NCBI GenBank assembly: GCA_036260255.1
Contig: DATAAF010000041.1
Location: 1-27,438 of the forward strand
Source: DASZJY01 sp036260255
GTDB taxonomy: Bacteria; Actinomycetota; Acidimicrobiia; Acidimicrobiales; AC-14
DNA length: 27,438 nt
Direction: 5' to 3'
This document shows, one piece after another, positions 11,620-17,615 of the stretch. Positions within the stretch are counted from its first letter, which is position 1, and every line of letters begins with the position of its first letter. The notes below the pieces were generated by a model, which saw only the letters and a list, made by a program, of their open reading frames with translations, had not been told where the DNA came from and searched no databases. The translations under genes and the position numbers were made by a program.

Positions 11620-11662
11620 GGCGCTCTCCCTTTGAGGAACTCGTCGGGTCGTGGTAGTTCTC

Positions 11663-11693
11663 ATCCAACAGCTTCCCGTCGCTGGAAGGTCAA
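11663..11693 (-). promoter_or_regulatory. MerR/CueR-type promoter and operator for the P-type ATPase
   Basis: On the minus strand, TTGACC (11688-11693) and TTGGAT (11663-11668) are separated by exactly 19 bases. That overlong spacer is the hallmark of MerR-family promoters. The spacer holds an inverted repeat CTTCC-N7-GGAAG (11672-11676 and 11684-11688). Extended by two bases it reads AGCTTCC-N7-GGAAGGT, one base from the ACCTTCC-N7-GGAAGGT form known for CueR at the copA promoter. Transcription would begin near 11656, in front of the ATPase ATG at 11619. Confidence 0.75.
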
Positions 11694-11718
11694 CGTTGCA
11701 GTCATCGAGGAGGCGTCC

Positions 11719-11928
11719 ATGGCCACCACGACGTTCAAGGTCGCCGAGATCCACTGCGCCGGCTGCGAGAAAACCATCAGGACGGCTTTGTCCGATCTGT
11801 CCGGTGTCACCCTCGTCGTGCCCTCGGCCGATCGCAACGACGTGAAGGTCAGCTTCGACGAGACCCGGGTGACGGAGGAGGAGCTCCGCGCCCGCCTCGC
11901 CGAAGCCGGCTACGAGCCCGTGGCCTAG
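11719..11928 (+). CDS. Small HMA-domain metallochaperone (CopZ-like)
   Basis: A 69-residue single ferredoxin-like HMA domain. The metal motif IHCAGC has Cys13 and Cys16, and the usual C-terminal EAGYEPV ends the fold. Proteins of this kind carry Cu(I) or, less often, Zn(II) or Hg(II) in the cytosol and deliver it to the HMA domain or membrane entry of a P1B ATPase. The gene starts at ATG 11719 with GAGGAGG (11707-11713) five bases before it. It is divergent from the ATPase across a 99-base gap and runs into the MerR-family gene 14 bases downstream, so chaperone and regulator form one unit. Confidence 0.9.
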   Translation: MATTTFKVAEIHCAGCEKTIRTALSDLSGVTLVVPSADRNDVKVSFDETRVTEEELRARLAEAGYEPVA

Positions 11929-11942
11929 GAGGAACGGTCGGC

Positions 11943-12335
11943 GTGCGCATCGGCGAGCTGGCCGAGCAGACCGGAGTGAACCCCAAGACGGTCCGGTACT
12001 ACGAGAGCATCGGCCTCCTGCCTCAGCCGGAGCGTCTCCGGTCGGGCTACCGCGACTACGGCGAGGAGGACCTCGAACGCCTCCGTTTCGTGAGGACCGC
12101 CCAGCGCCTCGGCCTCTCGCTGTCGGAGATCTCCGAGATCCTCTCCTTCCGCGAGCGAGGGGAGCGACCGTGCGAGTACGTCCTCCACGTCCTCGACCGC
12201 CGGCTCGCCGACCTCGACCGGCGCCTGGCCGAGATGGCCGAGCTGCGCGACGAGCTCGTGGACCTCAGGGGTGCCGCCGCCCCGGTCCCGCCCGACTCCG
12301 GCTGTTACTGCGGACTGATCGAGCACCGGCGCTGA
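11943..12335 (+). CDS. MerR-family metal-responsive transcriptional regulator
   Basis: A 130-residue regulator. An N-terminal winged helix (MRIGELAEQTGVNPKTVRYY) is followed by the DNA-binding wing (RSGYRDYGEEDLERLRFV), a long dimerisation helix and a short C-terminal metal loop. Cys77 (ERPCEYV) aligns by eye with Cys79 of ZntR and Cys82 of MerR, which sensors of +2 ions use. CueR-type +1 sensors have a serine there. The loop GCYCGLIEH offers Cys121, Cys123 and His128, resembling the end of ZntR, but the CC pair of ZntR is absent. Start is GTG 11943; AGGAGG overlaps the stop of the chaperone gene. It probably controls the operator at 11663-11693. Confidence 0.9.
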   Translation: MRIGELAEQTGVNPKTVRYYESIGLLPQPERLRSGYRDYGEEDLERLRFVRTAQRLGLSLSEISEILSFRERGERPCEYVLHVLDRRLADLDRRLAEMAELRDELVDLRGAAAPVPPDSGCYCGLIEHRR

Positions 12336-12340
12336 CGGGA

Positions 12341-12367
12341 GGAAGGGCCGGCGGAGCCGGCCCTTCC
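12341..12367. terminator. Hairpin between convergent genes
   Basis: A perfect 12-base stem (12341-12352 with 12356-12367) and a three-base GGA loop lies between the end of the merR-like gene and the end of the minus-strand surface protein gene. No U-run follows on either strand. It may act as a bidirectional terminator or as an mRNA 3'-end stabiliser. Confidence 0.6.
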
Positions 12368-12390
12368 CCTGTAGGTCGTGTGGGCCCGGC

Positions 12391-13440
12391 CTATGGCATC
12401 CCGTCGTCCCGCCGGCCCCGCTTCGGTCCGTCGGCGGCGGCGCCGGGGACACCCCTGACGCCCATCAGGAGCAGGCCGCCGAGGGTGAGGGCGAGCGCGG
12501 CCCAGGCGATGGTGAGGTCGCTCTCGGAGCCGGTGCGCACGAGGGGGGTCACGGTCGTGGGGCAGGGGGTCGGGCACACGGTCGTCGTCGGGCACGCCGT
12601 CGGTGGGCAGACGGTGGTGGTCACGCCCGGCCCGGCGGTCGTCGTGGTCACGCCCGGCCCCGCGGTCGTCGTGGTCACCCCATCGCCGGCGGTCGTGGTG
12701 GTCAGGTCGACGACCGTGGTGGTGGTGGCGCCGCCGCCCCCGGCGGTCACACCGCAGACCGACTGGCCGATGATGACGTCCCCGGTGGCGTTGGGGCCCA
12801 TCAAGGTGAGGTGGGCGGCGTTCACGGTGAGCACGCCACCGCTCGTCGTCTGCTCGTTGAAGACAACCGTGTAGGTGTCACCGACGCCGGGGACGACGCC
12901 GGTCATCGAGGTGTTGGGCGCCGGGTTGGCGGGGATGTCGGCGAACACCTCGTCCCCGTCCACGTTGGGGTCCGGGTCCTGGGTCACGAGCCGGCCGCCG
13001 CTCACGGTGGCGGAGCCGGTGGTTCCACCTTCGTTGGCGGTGCAGGTGCTGCTCAGTTCGGCGATCTCTATCCCGCCGATGAGGACGTTGTCGAGCGAAG
13101 CGGAGCTGGTGACCGACCCACCCGCCCCGGTGGCGCCCTGGGTGCTGATGTCGACGTTGCCCGTCGTGAGAAGGTCGGCGGGCCCGGCCTCGAACAGGAT
13201 CGACGGCGCGTTCGCGACCTCGTTCCCTCCGGTGGAGGGCAGCGTGACCGTCGGCGTGGGGTTGAACACGATGGGCGGCCCCCCGAAGAGGCTGACACTG
13301 CCGCTCGCGCCCATCGCGCTGCCCGTCACCGCCGTCACCTGAGCGACGGACGGACCGGCGACAGCAGTGAACAGCACCACGCTGACCGCGATCGCGCTTG
13401 CTAGGTGCAATCTGCGACTACGCAATTGTCCCCGCCTCAT
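12391..13440 (-). CDS. Secreted, LPXTG-like anchored surface protein (choice-of-anchor P-like), copy 2
   Basis: A 349-residue paralogue of the protein at 4474-5481. It has a basic N-terminus, a signal peptide ending near SVAQ, an ectodomain with VTGSAMG (VTGSAFG in copy 1), VVFNEQ and ATGDVIIGQSVC, and a Thr-rich stalk. The stalk contains three nine-residue units of the form GVTTTTAGP and four cysteines (VCPPTAC, VCPTPC) near the membrane. The C-terminus has LVRTG at about 300-304, a hydrophobic segment and a basic stretch, a weaker sorting signal than MPNTG in copy 1. ATG at 13440 has GAGGAGAG just upstream, so I prefer it to the ATG at 13455. Function is unknown; location is probably the cell envelope. 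Confidence 0.85.
   Translation of the reverse strand: MRRGQLRSRRLHLASAIAVSVVLFTAVAGPSVAQVTAVTGSAMGASGSVSLFGGPPIVFNPTPTVTLPSTGGNEVANAPSILFEAGPADLLTTGNVDISTQGATGAGGSVTSSASLDNVLIGGIEIAELSSTCTANEGGTTGSATVSGGRLVTQDPDPNVDGDEVFADIPANPAPNTSMTGVVPGVGDTYTVVFNEQTTSGGVLTVNAAHLTLMGPNATGDVIIGQSVCGVTAGGGGATTTTVVDLTTTTAGDGVTTTTAGPGVTTTTAGPGVTTTVCPPTACPTTTVCPTPCPTTVTPLVRTGSESDLTIAWAALALTLGGLLLMGVRGVPGAAADGPKRGRRDDGMP
12617..12697. repeat. Three tandem 27-base units encoding the Thr-rich stalk
   Basis: Units start at 12617, 12644 and 12671. The first two are nearly identical and the third is degenerate. They encode GVTTTTAGP-like nonapeptides of surface protein copy 2, so stalk length could vary by slippage. 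Confidence 0.75.
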
Positions 13441-13507
13441 CCGCTCTCCTCGCATCCCGCCCCCCACCGGCGGAGGCCTGGTCGTGGCCCGTAGCGTGGC
13501 AGATGAC

Positions 13508-13523
13508 GCTTGGACGTACAAGC
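13508..13523. repeat. Small dyad upstream of surface protein copy 2
   Basis: GCTTG (13508-13512) and CAAGC (13519-13523) flank six bases in the 100-base gap upstream of the surface protein gene. It could be an operator or chance; nothing else in the gap is recognisable. Confidence 0.25.
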
Positions 13524-13540
13524 AAGCGCCGCCTTCACGT

Positions 13541-15352
13541 TCATCCCGCCCCGTTCCCGGAAAGGGCCGGCGGGAAAGCCGCCGAGGAGTCGACGAGCAT
13601 CCGTGCCGTGTGGCTCCGGGGCCTGGTCGAGACGAGCGCCGAGGGGCCCTCCTCCACCACCCGGCCGGCGTCGAGCACGACCATCCGGTCGGTGACCTTG
13701 CGCACCACCGCCAAGTCGTGGGAGATGAACAGCAGCCCGAGCCCCATCTCGATCTGGCGCTCGCGGAGGACGACCAGCATCCGTGCCTGCTCGGACGCGT
13801 CGAGCATCGCCGTGGGCTCGTCGGCCACCAGGAGCTGCGGCCTGGCGACGAGGGCCCGGGCCAGGGCGATCCGCTGCAGCTGCCCGCCCGAGAGCTGGTG
13901 GGTCCGGGCCTGCAGGAACGAGCCGCTGCCGGGCAGCCCCACGCTCTCGAGGGCCTCGGCCACGGCCGCCTGCCGGGCGCTCCGGTCCCGGGGACCCTCG
14001 CCATCGGGGGCCAGGTCGAGCGGCTCGCCCACGAGCTCCTCGACCGTGAGCCGGGGTGAGAGGGCGTCGGCGGGGTCCTGCATGACCAGCTGGATCCGCC
14101 GCCGGCGCTTCCGGTCGGCGCCGCGCCACGACCGGGGCAGCGGCTCGCCCTCGAGCACGACGTCGCCCGAGTCGGCGGCGAGGTGCCCGGCGAGGATCCG
14201 GGCGAGGGTGGACTTCCCGCTACCCGACGGCCCGACGATGCCGACCGACTCGCCGTGCCGCAGGGCGATCGAGACGCCGGCCAGGGCGGGGACGGCGTCA
14301 CGGCCGCGGCCGAACGACTTGGTGACGTCGCGGGCGGAGAGCAGCGTCTTCAGGCCGCCGAAGTGGCAGAAGACCATCCGCTCCTTGGAGAGCGCCAGCT
14401 CGGGCCGCTTCTCGACGCACACCGCCTCGGCCTGGGTGCAGCGCGTGTGGTACGGGCACCCGGGGGGCACGGCACGGGGGTCGGGCGGGCGGCCTCGGAT
14501 GGGGCGCAGGTCCTTGGTGGTCGTCATGACCGGGTAGGCGTTGACCAGGTCCCAGCTGTAGGGGTGGGTCGGGTCGCCGATCACCCGGGGCGTGGCGCCC
14601 TCCTCCATGGTCTCGCCGGCGTACAGCACGAGCGTCCGCATGGCCATCTCCGACGCGTCGGGGAGGTCGTGGGAGATCACGATGAGGGCGAACTGCCGGG
14701 CCCTGGCCAGCTCGACGATGCGGCGGACCAGCTCCTGGCGGGTGGCGGGATCCAGCCCGGCGGTGGGCTCGTCGAGGACGACGAGGGCGGGGTTCAGCGA
14801 CAAGACCATGGCCAGGCTGGCGCGCCGCCGCTGGCCCCCCGAGAGCTGGTGGGCGTAGCGGTCGAGCAGGGCGGGGTCCAGGAGGACCTCCCGCGCCAGC
14901 TCCTCGGACCGGCGGCGGGCCTCCCCGGCGCTGATGCCGAGGCGGTCGCGCATCGGCTCGGCCACCTGGTCGCCCACGGTGACGACGGGGTTGAACGGCG
15001 AGCCCTGCAGACCGATGGCCACCCGGGCCCAGCGAACCGACCGCAGGGTTTCCTCGGACGCGCCCAGGAGCTCGACGCCGTCCACCCGCACGCTGCCCCG
15101 TGCCTCGGGCGGCTGCACGAGCCCGGCCAGGCACAGGGCCAGGGTGGACTTGCCCGAACCGCTCTCGCCCACGACGGCGAGGGATTCGCCCGGCTCGAGC
15201 GAGAAGCTCACCCCCCGCAGCGCCTCCACCTCACCGCCGAAGCAGACCTCCAGGTCGGTCACCTGCAGGAGCGGCGTCGTGGGCGCCGGGGGGACCGGAT
15301 CGGTCCCCCGTTGGCCGACGGACGACCTGGGTGGCTCGGGCTCGGCGGTCAT
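13541..15352 (-). CDS. Fused two-cassette ABC transporter ATP-binding protein (DppD-DppF type)
   Basis: A 603-residue protein with two complete nucleotide-binding cassettes. The first has Walker A GESGSGKST (62-70), signature LSGGQ (170-174) and Walker B VVLDEP. It is followed by the oligopeptide-transporter C-terminal domain (PTHPYSWDLV, then Cys299, Cys305, Cys312). The second has Walker A GPSGSGKST (374-382), LSGGQ (487-491) and LVADEP, and lacks a second such domain. This is the usual fused form of DppD and DppF. It probably powers the DppBC-type permeases at 7218-9106, which have no ATPase gene beside them, although the metal module and a surface protein now lie between. Start ATG 15352 has no clear Shine-Dalgarno; GTG at 15367 is an alternative. 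Confidence 0.92.
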   Translation of the reverse strand: MTAEPEPPRSSVGQRGTDPVPPAPTTPLLQVTDLEVCFGGEVEALRGVSFSLEPGESLAVVGESGSGKSTLALCLAGLVQPPEARGSVRVDGVELLGASEETLRSVRWARVAIGLQGSPFNPVVTVGDQVAEPMRDRLGISAGEARRRSEELAREVLLDPALLDRYAHQLSGGQRRRASLAMVLSLNPALVVLDEPTAGLDPATRQELVRRIVELARARQFALIVISHDLPDASEMAMRTLVLYAGETMEEGATPRVIGDPTHPYSWDLVNAYPVMTTTKDLRPIRGRPPDPRAVPPGCPYHTRCTQAEAVCVEKRPELALSKERMVFCHFGGLKTLLSARDVTKSFGRGRDAVPALAGVSIALRHGESVGIVGPSGSGKSTLARILAGHLAADSGDVVLEGEPLPRSWRGADRKRRRRIQLVMQDPADALSPRLTVEELVGEPLDLAPDGEGPRDRSARQAAVAEALESVGLPGSGSFLQARTHQLSGGQLQRIALARALVARPQLLVADEPTAMLDASEQARMLVVLRERQIEMGLGLLFISHDLAVVRKVTDRMVVLDAGRVVEEGPSALVSTRPRSHTARMLVDSSAAFPPALSGNGAG

Positions 15353-15503
15353 CGCTGACCGCGGCGGCACGCGGCGTGGCCGTCGGTCACGGGCATCGGC
15401 GAGGGCAACTCCGGCAATTGGCCAGCGGCGGCATGGATGGGCGGGACGACCAATCGCGCCCGCGTGAGCGCGCCGACACGCTATCCCGTGGACAATTTCG
15501 TCG

Positions 15504-16148
15504 GTGCCCCCGTTCGACGACGTCGTCGCCCGGCTGTTCCCGCCGTTCGTGCGGGGGGTGCTCCTGCCGACCGGCGGCGGCTGCGAGAGCCCCCACCCGG
15601 AGGAGCGGGCGGCGGTGGCGTCGGTCGCCGAGCGGCGCCGGCGGGAGTTCCTCTGCGGGCGGGCGTGCGCCCATGCCGCGCTGCGCGCCATCGGGCTCGA
15701 CCGCGGTCCCATCGCCGTCGGCCGGGGGCGCCAGCCCGCGTGGCCGCCGGGCGTGGTCGGGAGCATCTCGCACGCCGGCGACTGGGCCGGCGCCGTCGTC
15801 GCCCGGGCGGCCGACGCCTGGGGCATCGGGTTCGACATCGAGGTGCTGGACCCCCCGTTGGCGCCCGACGTCGAACACCTCGTGCTGACCCGGGCCGAGC
15901 GGGGGGTCCCCCCGGTCGACCATCCCCTCGCCGCCTACCGGAGCAAGATCGCCTACAGCGCCAAGGAGGCGGTGTACAAGTGCCTCTTCCCGCCGACCGG
16001 GCGGCGGTTGTCCTTCCACGACGTCGAGATGGACGTGGACCTCAGCGCCTCGTGCGCCCGGGCCCAGGTCGCCGACTTCCCGCTCCTCGACGTGGGCGTG
16101 GTGGTCGCCCACGGCTACGTCGTCACCGGGCTGTGCATCACGGGGTGA
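15504..16148 (+). CDS. 4'-phosphopantetheinyl transferase (EntD/Sfp superfamily)
   Basis: A 214-residue enzyme that would move phosphopantetheine from CoA to a serine of a carrier protein. The motifs are clear: VGSISHAG with His90, GFDIE with the magnesium ligands Asp111 and Glu113, and YSAKEAVYKCLFP with Glu155 and Lys159. The pattern is closest to the EntD branch used in secondary metabolism. Start is GTG 15504; no strong ribosome site is visible. The gene converges with aspS and the two ends overlap by eleven bases. A ready substrate is Ser545 of the adenylation-carrier protein at 17614-19383. Confidence 0.92.
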   Translation: MPPFDDVVARLFPPFVRGVLLPTGGGCESPHPEERAAVASVAERRRREFLCGRACAHAALRAIGLDRGPIAVGRGRQPAWPPGVVGSISHAGDWAGAVVARAADAWGIGFDIEVLDPPLAPDVEHLVLTRAERGVPPVDHPLAAYRSKIAYSAKEAVYKCLFPPTGRRLSFHDVEMDVDLSASCARAQVADFPLLDVGVVVAHGYVVTGLCITG

Positions 16149-17484
16149 TGCGGGTCGGGCCGCGGTGCAGGTAGGTGACCTGCCGGACGTCGTCGACGTC
16201 GAGGAGGCTCATGAGGAACCGGGTGAGGCCCAGCCCGAACCCGCCGTGAGGCGGGCAGCCGTAGCGGAAGAACTCCAGGTAGAAGTCGATCGGCCCGAGC
16301 GGCACGCCGCGGGCGCTCGCCTGGGCGGCGAGCACGTCGGGACGGTGCTCCCGTTGGGCTCCGGTGGTGACCTCGAGGCCCTTCCAGAGCAGGTCGAAGC
16401 TGCGGGTGCGGGTGGGGTCGTCGGCCGCGCGCATGTGATAGTAGGGCCGGATCCACTCCGGGTAGTCGGTGACGAAGACGAATTCGTGGCCCAGCTCGCG
16501 AAGGACATGGCGGGCCACCAGCCGCTCACCCTCGGCGTCGAGGTCGCCCTCCTTCTTGCCCTTCACCCGGTGGCCGGCCGCGTCGAGGATCTTGTGGGCG
16601 TCGGCCATGTGCAGCCGGGGGAAGGGCACCTCCGGCACGGTGACCTCGGCGCCGAACCAGCGGGCGATGTCGTCGCCGTGGGTCGCCTGCACCACCTCGA
16701 GCACGTGGCGGAGCCACCGCTCCTCGAACCCCATGACGTCGTGGTGTGACTCGATCCACGACATCTCCACGTCGACGCTGGTGAACTCGGTGTCGTGGCG
16801 GGAGGTGACCAGCGGGTTGGCCCGGAACACCGGCCCGATCTCGAAGATCCGGTCGAGCCCGCTGGCCATGGCCATCTGCTTGTAGAACTGGGGCGACTGG
16901 GCCAGGTACGCCTTCCGTCCGAAGTAGTCGACGGTGAACAGCTCCGACCCCGACTTGTTGGGCGTGGGCCGGAACTTGGGGGAGTGGAGCTCGACGAAGC
17001 GCTCCCGCCGCCACACCTCCCGCATGGCGTGCTCGACGGTGGTCTGGACATCGAAGATCAGCCGGTTGGGCGGGCGGCGGAGCTCGAGGAACCGCCGGTC
17101 GAGCCGCTCGTCGATCGGCGTCGCCTCGCTGATCGGCACGTCCTTGACCGCCGCTCCCACTACTCGGAGGCGCTGGAGGACGACACCCTCCGAACCGGCG
17201 GTGGATGTCCGCGCTGCAGCCAACAAATCCACCGCCGGTTCGGGAAGTGGTTGCACACGCCCCTCGGCCTCGACGGCCGACTCCCGGCGCAGGGACCTGA
17301 TCTCGGCGACCAGCTGACCGTCGCCCCGATCGGGACGGAGCACGGCGAACCCGGTGGGGTCCCGGAGCACGAGCACCGGTGCGTCCCCGTCCTCGACCAC
17401 CGCCTCGACCCAGCCGCACAACCGCACGTCCTCTCCGACCAGGCCCGCCAACTGGCGGGCCATCGTGCGGGGAAGCTCGCTCAC
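16138..17484 (-). CDS. aspS: Archaeal-type aspartyl-tRNA synthetase, probably nondiscriminating
   Basis: A 448-residue class II synthetase that charges tRNA(Asp), and in this short form often tRNA(Asn), with aspartate. Order: N-terminal OB-fold anticodon-binding domain (to about residue 125), the AspRS segment AYLAQSPQFYKQ at about 192-203, motif 2 from Phe220-Arg221 through EFTSVDVE, and motif 3 GFGLGLTR at 415-422. The C-terminus RGPTRITP is typical. There is no GAD insertion domain, unlike the long bacterial enzyme. Residues 81-98 are encoded by a palindromic repeat (17190-17243) lying in the OB-fold. Start is GTG 17484, 129 bases after the didomain ligase. It may be the housekeeping enzyme or a second copy; the window cannot tell. 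Confidence 0.9.
   Translation of the reverse strand: MSELPRTMARQLAGLVGEDVRLCGWVEAVVEDGDAPVLVLRDPTGFAVLRPDRGDGQLVAEIRSLRRESAVEAEGRVQPLPEPAVDLLAAARTSTAGSEGVVLQRLRVVGAAVKDVPISEATPIDERLDRRFLELRRPPNRLIFDVQTTVEHAMREVWRRERFVELHSPKFRPTPNKSGSELFTVDYFGRKAYLAQSPQFYKQMAMASGLDRIFEIGPVFRANPLVTSRHDTEFTSVDVEMSWIESHHDVMGFEERWLRHVLEVVQATHGDDIARWFGAEVTVPEVPFPRLHMADAHKILDAAGHRVKGKKEGDLDAEGERLVARHVLRELGHEFVFVTDYPEWIRPYYHMRAADDPTRTRSFDLLWKGLEVTTGAQREHRPDVLAAQASARGVPLGPIDFYLEFFRYGCPPHGGFGLGLTRFLMSLLDVDDVRQVTYLHRGPTRITP
17190..17243. repeat. Palindromic repeat element inside aspS
   Basis: Perfect 16-base inverted arms (17190-17205 and 17228-17243) enclose 22 bases. The inner 50 bases from GAACC to GGTTC match a 50-base element at 22619-22668: arms identical, about 39 of 50 positions in reverse orientation by hand count. 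The 54 bases are a multiple of three and keep the aspS frame, encoding PEPAVDLLAAARTSTAGS. Confidence 0.75.
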
Positions 17485-17508
17485 GATGTTTCCCGGGGAG
17501 CTGCGCTC
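17475..17508 (-). repeat. 34-base direct repeat covering the aspS start (copy b)
   Basis: This minus-strand segment matches 17582-17615 at about 30 of 34 positions. It covers the GTG start of aspS and the ten bases after it. See the partner entry. Confidence 0.65.
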
Positions 17509-17591
17509 GGCGAGCGCTGGGGGGCCGCCGGCACCTGCGGCCGGCAGGCGAGAGGCAGCTGCCGGCGGCCCCGCTCGCCGTGCTCGCTCAC
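17498..17591 (-). repeat. Dispersed repeat of about 94 bp, copy 1
   Basis: Read on the minus strand this matches 20663-20756 on the plus strand: about 63 of the first 70 positions and 80 of 94 overall by hand count. It contains an 11-base inverted stem GGGGCCGCCGG/CCGGCGGCCCC (17562-17572 and 17521-17531). It fills the gap between the didomain ligase and aspS. Confidence 0.85.
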
Positions 17592-17615
17592 GATGTCCCC
17601 CGGTGAGATGCGCTC
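17582..17615 (-). repeat. 34-base direct repeat at the ligase stop (copy a)
   Basis: It begins within the stop codon of the didomain ligase and repeats 107 bases further on over the aspS start. The 94-bp dispersed repeat lies across the interval, so the pair may be a target duplication or one unit of a former tandem array. Confidence 0.6.

Noticed and set aside
11620..11754. Longer start for the P-type ATPase at 11754, adding about 45 residues
   Set aside because: It would include the predicted promoter in the coding region and overlap the chaperone start. ATG 11619 has a ribosome site and sits just before the HMA domain.
17492..17591. Short peptide starting at the GTG in repeat copy 1
   Set aside because: It is about 35 residues of Arg/Pro/Ala, ends before aspS, has no known likeness and is explained by the dispersed repeat.
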